A stretch of 55,683 bases of DNA from Pseudomonadota bacterium (GCA_025360865.1 JANYBG010000165.1:1-55683), one strand, 5' to 3'; shown: positions 27,247 to 38,043, numbered from the stretch's first letter. Numbers and translations: made by a program. Notes: generated from the sequence alone by a model not told the origin.

Positions 27247-28139
27247 TGGACACACGCTGGGTCGCGGGCATCATCGGCGCCATCTTCGCGGTATGGGTCG
27301 CCGGGCTTTGCATGTTCACCGTGAACGCCACCGACTACGCGATCGTCGGTGAGTTCGGCAAGATCATCGGCTCCGGCTACCAGCCCGGGCTGCGCTTCAA
27401 GCGGCCGTGGGACAAGGTCACCACCTTCGACAACCGCCTGCTGTCCCAGTCCTACGCCGGTGAGACCTTCCTAACCAACGACGGCCGTGGCCTGATCGTG
27501 GACTTCTACGTCAAGTGGCGCGTGAAGGAGCCGACGCTCTTCTACACGACCTTCTCGCAGGGCGGCGGCGGGCCGATCGAGCAGGCCGGCAAGCGCCTGG
27601 CCTCGATCGTCAAGGATGGCATCAAGACCGTCGTGGCGCAGCGCTCGCTCCAGGAGGTGGTCTCCGCCGAGCGGGCCGACTTCACCAGCGAGATGCTTGG
27701 CAAGGCGAGCGCCAACGCCTCCAACCTGGGCGTCGAGCTGGTGGACGTGCGCGTGCAGCGCATCGACCTGCCCGAGGAGGTCGCCTCGCGCGTCTTCGAG
27801 AGCATGAAGCAGAACTACGCCAAGACGGCGATGCGACTGCGCGCCGAAGGCCAGCAGGCAAGCGCGGGCATCAAGGCGCAAGCCGACCGCAAGCGCACCG
27901 AGATCATCGCCAACGCGGAGCGCGATGCGCAGCAGGTCCGCGGCGAGGGCGACGCGATCGCCTCGCAGACCTACGCGCGCGCCTACGGCAAGGACCCGGA
28001 GTTTTACGCGTTCTGGCGCAGCATGCAGGCCTACGAGCGCTCGCTCGGCAAGGACGGCGACCTGCTGGTGATCACGCCCGACGGCGAGTTCTTCAGGTAC
28101 CTGAAGGATTCGGCCAAGTCAGCCGCTCCCCGGCGCTGA
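27246..28139 (+). CDS. hflC: FtsH modulator HflC
   Basis: Partner of HflK in the membrane complex controlling FtsH. 297 residues, starting in the TGATG overlap. One N-terminal transmembrane helix (about 5-25) precedes the SPFH domain (TDYAIVGEFGKI, GLRFKRPWDKVTTFDNRLL, FLTNDGRGLIVDFYVKWRV), followed by the helical tail ANAERDAQQVRGEGDAIA and the HflC-typical DPEFYAFWRSMQAYERSL. Confidence 0.96.
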   Translation: MDTRWVAGIIGAIFAVWVAGLCMFTVNATDYAIVGEFGKIIGSGYQPGLRFKRPWDKVTTFDNRLLSQSYAGETFLTNDGRGLIVDFYVKWRVKEPTLFYTTFSQGGGGPIEQAGKRLASIVKDGIKTVVAQRSLQEVVSAERADFTSEMLGKASANASNLGVELVDVRVQRIDLPEEVASRVFESMKQNYAKTAMRLRAEGQQASAGIKAQADRKRTEIIANAERDAQQVRGEGDAIASQTYARAYGKDPEFYAFWRSMQAYERSLGKDGDLLVITPDGEFFRYLKDSAKSAAPRR

Positions 28140-28160
28140 GCCACCGGCGGGATTCAGCGC

Positions 28161-28355
28161 TTGCCGCTCAGTCTCGCGGACCTCCTGGCCGCGCTTGGCC
28201 TGTTTCTCGTGCTGGAGGGGATCGCCCCCTTCCTCAACCCCGGCGGCCTGAAACGCGCCATGGCGCGCCTCGCCGAGGTCGGCGACCGCGAGTTGCGCAT
28301 TGCCGGACTCGGCAGCATGCTGGTTGGCATCGTCATCCTTTTCCTGGTTCGTTAG
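28161..28355 (+). CDS. Small membrane protein, DUF2065 (YjeT-like)
   Basis: 64 residues with two hydrophobic helices (about 4-22 and 45-63) separated by a short basic loop. The sequence LVLEGIAPFLNPGGLKRAMARLAEVGDRELRIAGLG, here given in two parts (LVLEGIAPFLNPGGLKR and LAEVGDRELRIAGLG), matches the DUF2065 family that sits between hflC and purA in many gammaproteobacteria. TTG start. Function unknown. Confidence 0.85.
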   Translation: MPLSLADLLAALGLFLVLEGIAPFLNPGGLKRAMARLAEVGDRELRIAGLGSMLVGIVILFLVR

Positions 28356-29663
<1,308 letters not shown>

Positions 29664-29664
29664 C

Positions 29665-31365
29665 TTGACCGCCGCCGGCGCCACGCGCTCCGCACCCGCG
29701 GCGCGGCGGGCGCTCGGACTCATCATCCTCATCGCCTGCCTCGCCGCCGCCGGCAGCTGGCTCATCTACTCGGCCACCTGGGACGAGCCGGAGCACCTGG
29801 CCGCCGGCATCGAGCTGCTCGACCGCGGCCACTACGAGTACGACACCGAGCACCCACCCCTGGCGCGGCTGTTCATCGCCGCGGGCCCGTTCCTCGCCGG
29901 CGCCCGCGCCTATGGGACACCGCCACCGGATGGCACGCAGGAAGGTAAGGACATCCTCTACGGAGGGGATCACTACGCGCTGTACCTCATGCTCGCGCGC
30001 GCCGGGACGCTGCCATTCCTGGTCCTGCTCCTGTTCTCGACCTGGCTGTGGGCGCGGCGCCTGCTGTCATCGCAGACCGGCGCGCTGGTCGCGGTCGCGA
30101 TCCTCGCCACCGTGCCGCCCATCCTTGGCCACGCGGCGCTCGCGACGCTGGACGTCGCGGCCGCGGGCACGATGCTGCTCGCGCTCTACGCGATGCAGAT
30201 GTGGATGACCAGCGGTCGCGACCGCGACTCGCTGCTCGCGGGACTCTCAGCCGGGGTGGCCGTGGCGACCAAGTTCTCGGCCGTGCCGTTCCTGGGGCTG
30301 TCGCTGCCGGCGCTCGCGCTGCTGCAGTGGCTCGTCGGGCGGCGCGGTAAGACCGCGGGAGCCGCGCCGCTTCGCCCCGCGCGCGCGCGCTGGGGCGGTC
30401 TCGTGCTCGCGGCGCTGGCGGCGCTCGTGCCGGTGCTGCTGGTCTATACCCCGCGCGCGGCCGATGTCTCAGGCGTGGAGATCCGCTGGGACTGGGCCAT
30501 CAACTACCTGCTGTCGCAGGGCCGGGTGGACCACGCGGTGGGGGTGTGGATGTCGCACCTGTGGCTGCCGCGGGAGATCAAGGACCTCATCAACGGCATC
30601 ATGGCGGTGAAGGCGCACAACGACACCGGCCACCGCTCCTATCTGCTGGGCCGCACGAGCCTGGATGGCTGGTGGTATTTCTATCTCGTGGCGCTGGCGG
30701 TGAAGACGCCCCTGCCGCTGCTGGTGGCAGGTCCGCTGGGCATCGGCTGGATGGCGTGGCGGGGATGGCGCGCGCGCGACAGCTGGGCGCAGGCGCCCCT
30801 GGTGCTGGTGCTGACGATACTGACTTTCGCGAGCACCTTCAGCCGCATCAACATCGGCATACGCCACGTCCTGATCCTCTACCCGTTCCTGGCGCTGGGG
30901 GCGGCGTATACGCTTGCGCGCGCGTGGCGCGGCGCGCGGGCGCTCGGGGACCGGCGCCTCGCTTTCGCCCTGACGGCGCTCCTGTCATTCGCCGTGTTGT
31001 GGCAGTTGAGCACGCTCATTCGCGCCTACCCGGATTACCTGCCGTACTTCAACGAGACGGTCCGTCACCCCGAACGGGTGCTGGTGGACTCGGACCTCGA
31101 CTGGGGGCAGGACCTCGACCGGCTGGAGCACCGGGCCGCGCAACTTAAGATCCGGAAACTCAACCTCGGCTACCTGGGCACGGTCGACCTGGCGCGTGAA
31201 TCGCTACCGCCCCATGAGGTGTTGATGCCGCGCACGCCCGTGCGCGGCTGGGTCGCCATCACGGCGCTCACCCGGGTGAGCAATCCTCCCGCCTACGCCT
31301 GGCTTGATGCCTACCGCCCGCTCGAACGGGTGGGCAAGACGATCGATCTTTACTACATTCCCTGA
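29665..31365 (+). CDS. Membrane glycosyltransferase, PMT/ArnT-like (GT-C fold)
   Basis: 566-residue polytopic inner-membrane protein with roughly ten or more hydrophobic segments. The first periplasmic loop holds acidic residues typical of GT-C enzymes (SATWDEPEHLAAG, YEYDTEHPPLARL), which use polyprenyl-phosphate sugars. The C-terminal part (VLVDSDLDWGQDLDRLEH) is soluble and recalls other phospholipid-carrier-dependent glycosyltransferases. TTG start one base after the purA stop. Acceptor unknown. Confidence 0.75.
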   Translation: MTAAGATRSAPAARRALGLIILIACLAAAGSWLIYSATWDEPEHLAAGIELLDRGHYEYDTEHPPLARLFIAAGPFLAGARAYGTPPPDGTQEGKDILYGGDHYALYLMLARAGTLPFLVLLLFSTWLWARRLLSSQTGALVAVAILATVPPILGHAALATLDVAAAGTMLLALYAMQMWMTSGRDRDSLLAGLSAGVAVATKFSAVPFLGLSLPALALLQWLVGRRGKTAGAAPLRPARARWGGLVLAALAALVPVLLVYTPRAADVSGVEIRWDWAINYLLSQGRVDHAVGVWMSHLWLPREIKDLINGIMAVKAHNDTGHRSYLLGRTSLDGWWYFYLVALAVKTPLPLLVAGPLGIGWMAWRGWRARDSWAQAPLVLVLTILTFASTFSRINIGIRHVLILYPFLALGAAYTLARAWRGARALGDRRLAFALTALLSFAVLWQLSTLIRAYPDYLPYFNETVRHPERVLVDSDLDWGQDLDRLEHRAAQLKIRKLNLGYLGTVDLARESLPPHEVLMPRTPVRGWVAITALTRVSNPPAYAWLDAYRPLERVGKTIDLYYIP

Positions 31366-31740
31366 ACTCCCCAAGGCGTGCTTCACGCACGCGCGAGCCG
31401 CGGCGCCCCGAAGCCGCCGCGAAAAAGCCGGTAACCGTCATCCGCCTGGCGGCCGGGAGCGTCGATTCAATGTATCCGCTCACCCGGGGACCCGTCGGCC
31501 GTCGCGCCACCCGCGGTTGAGCAGGGCGCCTCCGAACCGCCAGAGCCAGCCGGGCCGGTTGCGTGGGAGTCCCCGTACGATTGTGATGGACATGCGTGCT
31601 GTTACCGGATTCCATCGTGCGCTGGGCAGGGACTTCCTCGAACACCGCGGGGATGTGAAGATGGACGCGACCATGACGGGATACCCCGCCAGAGGCGGTG
31701 GCGCCACCATGGCTAGAGGCGGTCAGGAGATGCGTGTTCC
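31366..31740. other. 375-nt stretch without recognised gene
   Basis: Between the glycosyltransferase and the acetyltransferase. Short open frames exist on both strands (for example a plus-strand ATG near 31591) but none has a recognisable family or good ribosome-binding site. I see no terminator or repeat array. Confidence 0.4.
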
Positions 31741-32202
31741 GTGAGCGATCCGGTCATCGTCAGAAGCGTCGAGCCCCGGGACTACCCCCAGTGGCGACCC
31801 TTATGGGACGGGTACAACGCCTTCTATGGTCGCGAGGGCGATACCGCGCTCGAGGAGACGATCACCGCGGCGACCTGGGAGCGATTCTTCCAGGAGGCGG
31901 AGCCGGTGTACTGTTTCGTCGCCGAGGCATCCGGGCGGCTCGTGGGTCTCACGCACTATATCTTTCACCGCAGCACCACCCGCCTGCATCCCATCTGCTA
32001 TCTGCAGGACCTTTTCACGCCGCCGCGGCTTCGCGGCAGGGGAATCGGCCGACAGCTCATTCTCAAGGTGTACGAGGCGGCGAAGGCCGCGCGGAGCAGT
32101 CGCGTTTACTGGCAGACGCAGGTCACGAACGCGCCCGGCAGGATCCTTTACGACAACGTCGGCCGGCACCACGGCTTCATCGTCTACAGCCATGAGCTCT
32201 AG
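31741..32202 (+). CDS. GNAT-family N-acetyltransferase
   Basis: 153 residues from a GTG start. The acetyl-CoA-binding motif appears as LFTPPRLRGRGIGRQLI (about residues 92-108) after the beta strands YCFVAEASGRLVGLTHYIFH, with the C-terminal TNAPGRILYDNVGRHHGFIVY. The fold and motif are clear; the substrate (amine, amino acid or protein N-terminus) is not. It stands alone between two unassigned stretches. Confidence 0.85.
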   Translation: MSDPVIVRSVEPRDYPQWRPLWDGYNAFYGREGDTALEETITAATWERFFQEAEPVYCFVAEASGRLVGLTHYIFHRSTTRLHPICYLQDLFTPPRLRGRGIGRQLILKVYEAAKAARSSRVYWQTQVTNAPGRILYDNVGRHHGFIVYSHEL

Positions 32203-32344
32203 CTCGGTGGCGCTGCATCCATGCGCGCCTGAGCGCGAACGGAACAACGAATTCGCCCCGAGGGCGGTGAAGCGCAGCTCGCGTGCCAGGGTGCGCCTGG
32301 GCGTGATCCGCCGCCGGCCCCACCGATACCAACCGGACTAATCC

Positions 32345-32662
32345 ATGCGCTGGCTAATATTCACCGCGATCGTGAGCGTGAACCTGGTCGGAATCTACTT
32401 CGCGCTGGCGCCGGATCTTGTGGTCTTCGCGCAGGTCGCGCCGCCGGATATCCGGTGCGCCGGATGCGCAAGCCCCGACGTGCAGGAGGCGCTCATTCGC
32501 GCGGCGGCCTTCGGTCGCTCGCAGGTCGCAGGTTTGGTGCAGCCACGGGTGATCACCGGCGTGGCGGCCGCCAACATCGCCGCCGCCGCGTGCATCCTGT
32601 GGCGGCTGATCTCGCGCCAAAGGCCGGCGCGGCCGGGCGGCCAGGGCCTACCGGGGGCCTAG
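32345..32662 (+). CDS. Hypothetical membrane protein
   Basis: 105 residues. An N-terminal hydrophobic helix (about 3-22) and a second (about 66-86) flank a loop with a CAGC pair (Cys38, Cys41). No family recognised. The stop lies 1-2 nt from the convergent M48 protease end. An ATG start and good length of open frame on a strand not covered by another gene support it. Confidence 0.55.
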   Translation: MRWLIFTAIVSVNLVGIYFALAPDLVVFAQVAPPDIRCAGCASPDVQEALIRAAAFGRSQVAGLVQPRVITGVAAANIAAAACILWRLISRQRPARPGGQGLPGA

Positions 32663-32663
32663 C

Positions 32664-33917
32664 CTAGCCGGCCGGCGCGGCATTGGCGCGCAGGCGCGAG
32701 ATGCGCGCCATCGGCGGCGGGTGTGAATAGTAGAAGGCCGCGTACACAGGATCAGGCGTAAGCGTGCTCGCGTTGTCCCGGTGCAGCTTCACGAGCGCGG
32801 TCGCGAGCTCTCCGGCGCTGGCATTGCGTGTGGCGAAATCGTCCGCCTCGAACTCGTGCCGGCGAGACCAGAGCGAACTCAGTGGCGTGATGAAGAAAGT
32901 GAACGCCGGCAGCGCGAGCATGAACAGCAGGAGCGCCGCGTGGGCCGAAGGCGTGGGCACGCCGAGCGCGGCGTAGAAGCCGGGCTGGCTGGTGAGCCAG
33001 CCGAGCAGCGCGAGTCCGGCGAAGGTCATGGCGATGGACAGCAGCAGGCGCTGGCGCACGTGCTTCAGGCGGAAGTGCCCCAGTTCGTGCGCGAGCACGG
33101 CTTCCACTTCCGGGTGAGCCAGCCGCTCGAGCAGCGTGTCGAAGAACACGATGCGCTTGTGGCGGCCGATGCCGGTGAAGTAGGCGTTGCCGTGGCTGGA
33201 GCGGCGTGAGTTGTCGACCACGAACACCCCCTTGGAGGCGAACCCGCAGCGGGTGAGGAGCGCCTCGATGCGCGCCTTCAGCTGCGGGTCCTTCAGGGGC
33301 GAGAAATTGTTGAACAGAGGCGCGATGAAGGCAGGCCACGCCCACGCCATGAAGAACATGACCCCCAGCCACAGGCCCCACGCCCAGGCCCACCACCAGA
33401 CTCCGGCGCGCTCCATCAGGAGCAGCGTGGCAAGGATGAGCGGGCCGCCGAGGAACACGGCGAGCGCGACCGCCTTGAGCAGATCGATCACGTACAGCCC
33501 CGGGGTGGTCCGGTTGAACCCGAAGCGCGCCTCCAGGCGGAAGGTGCGCCACAACGACAGCGGCAGGCTCACCAGCTGGATGACGACGGCGATCGTGGCA
33601 ATGACCATCAGCCCAAGCCAGGGCTGCGGGAGCCGCGTATGGCGCCACAGGGCGTCCACCACGGCGATGCCGCCCCCGAGAGTCAGGGCAAGCGTCAGGA
33701 GTGTGTCGATGAGGGTGCCGATTCTTGCGACGCGCAGCTTCGCGATCGTGTAGTCAGCGGCCTTGGTGTGCTCGGTGAGGGTGATGGCGGCGGCGAAGGG
33801 GCCAGGTACCTCGGCGCGGTGCCGCGCCACCTCGGCCATCTGGCGGCGCGCGAGCCATAGCTCAACGAGCGAGGCGCCGAGAAGGGCGACGATGAAAAGC
33901 GGCGTCAACCATTGCAT
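32664..33917 (-). CDS. M48-family membrane zinc protease (Ste24/CAAX protease 1-like)
   Basis: 417-residue integral membrane metalloprotease starting at the ATG at 33917 (MQWLTPLFIVAL). Multiple transmembrane segments precede the zinc motif HELGH (277-281), and EFEAD (355-359) provides the third ligand region. The N-terminal CAAX_prenyl_protease part has FRLEARFGFNRTTPG. The organisation follows eukaryotic Ste24 and its bacterial homologues, which act in membrane protein quality control. Substrates are unknown. Confidence 0.92.
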   Translation of the reverse strand: MQWLTPLFIVALLGASLVELWLARRQMAEVARHRAEVPGPFAAAITLTEHTKAADYTIAKLRVARIGTLIDTLLTLALTLGGGIAVVDALWRHTRLPQPWLGLMVIATIAVVIQLVSLPLSLWRTFRLEARFGFNRTTPGLYVIDLLKAVALAVFLGGPLILATLLLMERAGVWWWAWAWGLWLGVMFFMAWAWPAFIAPLFNNFSPLKDPQLKARIEALLTRCGFASKGVFVVDNSRRSSHGNAYFTGIGRHKRIVFFDTLLERLAHPEVEAVLAHELGHFRLKHVRQRLLLSIAMTFAGLALLGWLTSQPGFYAALGVPTPSAHAALLLFMLALPAFTFFITPLSSLWSRRHEFEADDFATRNASAGELATALVKLHRDNASTLTPDPVYAAFYYSHPPPMARISRLRANAAPAG

Positions 33918-34093
33918 GGCGTCAATTCTACGCCAGCAGGGGTCCGGCGGGCTTACCCGCCCGTGGCGCGCGGGGTTCGGGCGGTCGGGTGCCGGATACG
34001 ACGCGCGGCGACGGCGTTGGCGCGCGCCGCCACCATGCGGCACAGGTGCACGCACCCCGCCACTTTCCGTATCAGCTCAGCGGGTATGCGGGT

Positions 34094-35368
34094 CTAGGCG
34101 CCGGCGGCGACGGCGGGCTTCCGCCAGCCGCTGACCCACAGGGCCAGCATGCAGACGAAGGCGATGAAGCTCAGGAATCCGAAGAACCACAGCATGGGCG
34201 TATAGCCGCCCGGGTTGGCGGCGCTCGCGCCGTTCGCGTCATTGAGGTAGCCGACGGCGAGGTTGGCGGCGAACAGCCCCGCGTTCTGCAATGTGGTCAT
34301 CAGTCCGTACGCGGTGCCCAGGTTCGCCGGCGTCGAGTAGTTCGGGACCGTCGGCCACAGCACCGCGGGCAGCAGCGAGAAGCTCAGTCCCAGCAGCACG
34401 GTGGAGAATCCCGCGCCGGAGGGAACGAGTCCCAGAACGATGAAGCTCAACGGCAGCAGGACCGAACCGGCCACCAGCAGGAGGTTGTTGCGAGCGGTGC
34501 GGTCCAGCAGCAGGCCAAAGGCCGGCGTCACCCAGACCGCGGCGAGGAACACATAGCTGTTGAGCGTGCTCGCCTGCTCCAGCGATAGCCCCTGTGCTTC
34601 CTGGAGGTACTTGATCGCGAAGGTGCTGCGGAAGGGAAAGATGACCGAGTAGAAGGCGACGCAGGTGACCACCAGCAGCCAGTAGCCCCCGGAGAAGCGG
34701 GTCACCTGGCGCCAGTGGATCCGGTCCGGCGGCGGTGGCAGGGTGAGGGTGCCACGCGGGGCTTCCCGGCGGTCCACGTAGAAGTAGATGAGCGCGCCGG
34801 CGAGAGATAGCGCGGCGAACCCCACTCCGAGCCACATCGGCGGCTGCCAGCCACCCGCGTACAGGTCCTTCGCGAAGGTGGGGGAGCGGTCGGCAAGATA
34901 GGACCCCAGGCGCGCAAGGCTCAGATTGAGCGCGAGCACGAGTGCGAAGTAGCCGCCCGTGAACCACTGGGCGAGCGCCACCATCACGGCCACGACGAGG
35001 GTCTCCGCGCCGATGCCGAACAGCAACCGCCCGAGGGCCATCACCGGAAACTGGTCGCCGAAGGCGGTCACGATCGCCCCCGCGAGACAGATGACCGTGG
35101 TGATGAGGACCATGACGCGCGCCGTGAAGCGATCGACGAGTACCCCGCCGACCACGACCAGGAAGATGTTGGGGAAGCTGTAGATCGCGTTCAGCGTGCC
35201 GATCTGCGTATCGCTGAAGCGCAGCTGGCTCGACAGCAGCTCGGCGATCGGTGCGATGCAGTCGTAGACGTAATAGTTGCCGAACAGCACCAGCGCGACG
35301 CCCACGAACATCAGCACCTGGGCGCCAACCGAGGGGGGCTGGCGCGCGGCGGCGGCGGCCGTCGTCAA
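34094..35368 (-). CDS. MFS transporter (MFSD1-like)
   Basis: About 424 residues and 12 hydrophobic segments. The first helix (VLMFVGVALVLFGNYYVYDCIAP) and LRFSDTQIGTLNAIYSFPNIFLVVVGGVLVDRF, quoted here in pieces (FSDTQIGTLNAIYSFPN, GGVLVDRF), resemble the MFSD1-type branch. The start is uncertain: a TTG at 35368 is the first in-frame start after a 40-codon frame whose TGA overlaps it (TTGA). Either the two are translationally coupled, or the true N-terminus is that upstream frame joined by a frameshift. Transported substrate unknown. Confidence 0.82.
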   Translation of the reverse strand: MTTAAAAARQPPSVGAQVLMFVGVALVLFGNYYVYDCIAPIAELLSSQLRFSDTQIGTLNAIYSFPNIFLVVVGGVLVDRFTARVMVLITTVICLAGAIVTAFGDQFPVMALGRLLFGIGAETLVVAVMVALAQWFTGGYFALVLALNLSLARLGSYLADRSPTFAKDLYAGGWQPPMWLGVGFAALSLAGALIYFYVDRREAPRGTLTLPPPPDRIHWRQVTRFSGGYWLLVVTCVAFYSVIFPFRSTFAIKYLQEAQGLSLEQASTLNSYVFLAAVWVTPAFGLLLDRTARNNLLLVAGSVLLPLSFIVLGLVPSGAGFSTVLLGLSFSLLPAVLWPTVPNYSTPANLGTAYGLMTTLQNAGLFAANLAVGYLNDANGASAANPGGYTPMLWFFGFLSFIAFVCMLALWVSGWRKPAVAAGA

Positions 35369-35487
35369 GATCCCGGCCGCGCCGGGCTGATGCGGGAGAT
35401 GGCCGGGCCGGTCGGCGCGGACCTGTCGTCTCGCCCCGCGCCCGCGGGTGGCAGCCGCGCAATCAGCCCCAGGTCGGTGTACGCCAT
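35365..35487 (-). CDS. Possible 40-residue leader frame before the MFS gene
   Basis: ATG at 35487 with GGGGA 5 nt upstream, reading MAYTDLGLIARLPPAG.. and ending in TGA inside TTGA, where the TTG may start the transporter. Codon use looks like that of a coding region. It could be a coupled leader peptide or the displaced N-terminus of the transporter. No homologue recognised. Confidence 0.35.
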   Translation of the reverse strand: MAYTDLGLIARLPPAGAGRDDRSAPTGPAISRISPARPGS

Positions 35488-35655
35488 CGAGTCCCCATTG
35501 GTTTTGGCCAGTCGTCGCAGGCTCGCCGCGCGCGCCCGGCTCATCGAGTGTGTGGATTGTACAAAAGAAACGCACCGCGCCGCGAGCCTAGGGCTTGCGT
35601 GTGAGACTTGGCCCACATACCGTCGCACGCGTGGGCCTTGGTGTAGGAGCGACGG

Positions 35656-37026
35656 ATGGTTGAATCGCGGCGACTTCTCGAGCTGAACAACGCGCCGGAG
35701 CGCCACGGCGAGTACGTCCTGTACTGGATGCAGCAGTCGCAGCGTGAGTCCTGCAACCCCGCGCTCGAAGTCGCGATCGCCGCGGCGAACCGCCTCTCGC
35801 TGCCGGTGTTGGTGGGTTTTGGCCTGATGGACGACTTTCCCGAGGCCAACGCCAGGCACTACAGCTTCATGCTCGAGGGCCTACAGGAGACCGCCGGGCG
35901 CCTGCGCGCGCGCGGCATCGGTTTCGCGCTGCGCCGGGGCGCGCCTGATGCGGTGGCACTGAGCCTTGCCCGGCGCGCGGCGCTGGTGGTGTGCGACCAC
36001 GGTTACCTGCGAATCCAGAAGGAGTGGCGTGCGCGCGTGGCGCGGGAGGCCGGCCGGCGCGTAGTCCGTGTGGAGGGCGACGTGGTCGTGCCGGTCGGCG
36101 TGGCCGCCGGCGGCGCGCAGATCGGCGCGCGCACGTTGCGCCCCAAGATCGCGCTGCTGCGCGACCAGTTCCTGGCGCCAGCGCGGCGCCTGCGGCCGCG
36201 GGTCTCCGCGGCGGGGCTCAAGGTTACAGGCGATATCAGCCTCGATGACATCGCGGGGCTTATCGGCCGCCTGAGTGTCTCGCCGGAGGTGGCGCCGGTG
36301 CCGGGCCTGCGCGGCGGCTACGCGGAGGCGCAGCGGCGGCTGCGGGCGTTCACCGCGAACGATCTCCCCCACTACGTGGAGGCCCGCGCTCAGCCGGGCA
36401 ATCCCCGGGCGTCGATGCTCTCGCCGTACCTGCACTTCGGGCAGATCTCCCCGGTGGAGATCGCGTTGGCCGTGCGTGACTGCGCGGCGCCGCGCGCCGA
36501 CCGCGAGAGTTACCTCGAGGAGCTGATCGTGCGGCGCGAGCTGGCCGCCAACTTCGTCGACAACACGCGTGACTACGATCGTTACGAATGCCTCCCGGCA
36601 TGGGCGCAGCGCACGCTCGCGCTGCATGCGCGAGACCCGCGGCCAGTGACCTACGCCTACGAGGAGCTCGCCGCCGCCCGGACGCACGATCCTTACTGGA
36701 ACGCGGCGACGCGCGAGATGCTCGCGACCGGCTACATGCAGAACCACATGCGTATGTACTGGGGCAAGAAGGTGCTCGAGTGGTCCGCCTCGCCCCAGCA
36801 GGGCTACGCCAGCCTGCTGCGCCTTAACAACACGTACTTCATCGATGGGCGGGATGCCAGCTCCTTCGCCAATGTCGGCTGGGTATTCGGCCTGCATGAC
36901 AGGCCGTGGCCGGAACGGCCGATCTTCGGCAACGTGCGCTACATGAACGCCGCGGGACTCAGGCGCAAGACCGACATCGAGGTGTACGCGCGTCGCTGGA
37001 ACGCTGAGGGCGTGTCGGCCGGCTAG
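35656..37026 (+). CDS. Class II CPD photolyase
   Basis: Light-driven FAD enzyme repairing cyclobutane pyrimidine dimers. 456 residues. The C-terminal half has the class II signature: SPYLHFGQISPVEIA, EELIVRRELAANFV, THDPYWNAATREML, YMQNHMRMYWGKKVLEW and NNTYFIDGRDASSFANVGWVFG. The N-terminal alpha/beta domain starts LNNAPERHGEYVLYWMQQSQR. Start ATG with TAGGAG upstream. It is divergent from the MFS gene and its stop shares CTAG with the convergent AhpD-like gene. Confidence 0.93.
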   Translation: MVESRRLLELNNAPERHGEYVLYWMQQSQRESCNPALEVAIAAANRLSLPVLVGFGLMDDFPEANARHYSFMLEGLQETAGRLRARGIGFALRRGAPDAVALSLARRAALVVCDHGYLRIQKEWRARVAREAGRRVVRVEGDVVVPVGVAAGGAQIGARTLRPKIALLRDQFLAPARRLRPRVSAAGLKVTGDISLDDIAGLIGRLSVSPEVAPVPGLRGGYAEAQRRLRAFTANDLPHYVEARAQPGNPRASMLSPYLHFGQISPVEIALAVRDCAAPRADRESYLEELIVRRELAANFVDNTRDYDRYECLPAWAQRTLALHARDPRPVTYAYEELAAARTHDPYWNAATREMLATGYMQNHMRMYWGKKVLEWSASPQQGYASLLRLNNTYFIDGRDASSFANVGWVFGLHDRPWPERPIFGNVRYMNAAGLRRKTDIEVYARRWNAEGVSAG

Positions 37027-37550
37027 TCCGTGGTGACCGCGACGGGAAGCAGCATGATGGGAAGGGGGTCCTCAGGCATGCCGCCGATGCTCACCGCCGT
37101 GCGCGAGGTGAAGTTGAATGTCATGAGCGCCACCAACAGGGATGCGATCTCGGCGGGGGAGAACTCCTGGGCCAGCCGCGCGGCGAGCTCCGGGGTCACG
37201 CCCGCCGGAAATCCCAGGTAGCAGTCCGCGAGTGAGATCGCGAGCTTCTCGCGTGGAGTGAGGGCGCTCGCCTGGTAATTGGCGTCGATGAGCTGCGCGC
37301 GTTCCTCGGTGAGCCCGTCCGCGCGCGCCACCTCATAGCGGACCGCCTTGCAGAAGACGCAGTTGACCGTGCGCGCGTTGCGCAACCGGACCACCTCGAG
37401 CAGTGTTGGCGAGACCAGGCTGTCGCCCCAGACCGCGCCGTTCAGCGCGATGACCGCGTCAACGGTCTCGGGGACCAGCCCCAGCGCGCTGTCCCGGATC
37501 ACGTTACCGGTGCGGGTCGCGGGCGCGCTGGCGCGGGCTTTAGCGGGCAT
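37023..37550 (-). CDS. AhpD/carboxymuconolactone decarboxylase-like protein with CxxC
   Basis: 175 residues of the alkylhydroperoxidase D fold. The signature VRLRNARTVNCVFCKAVRYEVA has a redox-type CVFC pair at about residues 63-66, followed by LTPREKLAISLAD. Family members act as peroxidases or reductases in disulfide relay, or as decarboxylases. It overlaps the preceding paralogue by 11 nt, so they are probably co-translated. The exact reaction is unknown. Confidence 0.8.
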   Translation of the reverse strand: MPAKARASAPATRTGNVIRDSALGLVPETVDAVIALNGAVWGDSLVSPTLLEVVRLRNARTVNCVFCKAVRYEVARADGLTEERAQLIDANYQASALTPREKLAISLADCYLGFPAGVTPELAARLAQEFSPAEIASLLVALMTFNFTSRTAVSIGGMPEDPLPIMLLPVAVTTD

Positions 37551-38043
37551 CGGCGGCGCTCCGGTTCGCCGGTGCGTAGGCGGCCATGTCCCGCAGGCAG
37601 CGCGCGGCGCGGATGCGCGCGTCCAGGCAGCCGAGGGCCTCGATGAGGAACACCAGCCCGGGCTCCCCCAAATGGTCCTTGGCTTCCCGCGCCACCTCGT
37701 CCGCGATGCTCTGCGGATCCAGGGCGTAACACTCGGTGAACAGGAGGACCGCCTTCTCGCCCGGTGAAAACGCCGGACTCTTGTAAGTGGCGCCGGCGAG
37801 CACGGCCGCGCGACGCTGGGCGCCGGGCTGGCCGTGGGGCGCGCGCGGGTTGACGGCGGCGATCTCGATCTCGTCCCGGTGCAGCCGCGCGAGCGTCAGG
37901 CGGCACAACTCGAGGAGGTCCGCGGTGAGGTACGGTTGCGCCCACAGGCTCGCCGACAGCCGCGCGAAGCTCACGGCGGGACTGCCCGCGAGCGCGAGCT
38001 TCAGGTCAAGGTCCAGGCTCGTGGGCGAGGCAGGTGCCGGCAT
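37540..38043 (-). CDS. AhpD-like paralogue without CxxC pair
   Basis: 167 residues sharing the layout of its downstream neighbour (LLELCRLTLARLHRDEIE, FSPGEKAVLLFTECYALDP, then a helical end). The position of the redox CxxC is occupied by NPRAPHGQPGAQR-type sequence, so thiol peroxidase chemistry is unlikely. It may form a heteromer with the CxxC protein. Start ATG at 38043. Confidence 0.65.
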   Translation of the reverse strand: MPAPASPTSLDLDLKLALAGSPAVSFARLSASLWAQPYLTADLLELCRLTLARLHRDEIEIAAVNPRAPHGQPGAQRRAAVLAGATYKSPAFSPGEKAVLLFTECYALDPQSIADEVAREAKDHLGEPGLVFLIEALGCLDARIRAARCLRDMAAYAPANRSAADAR

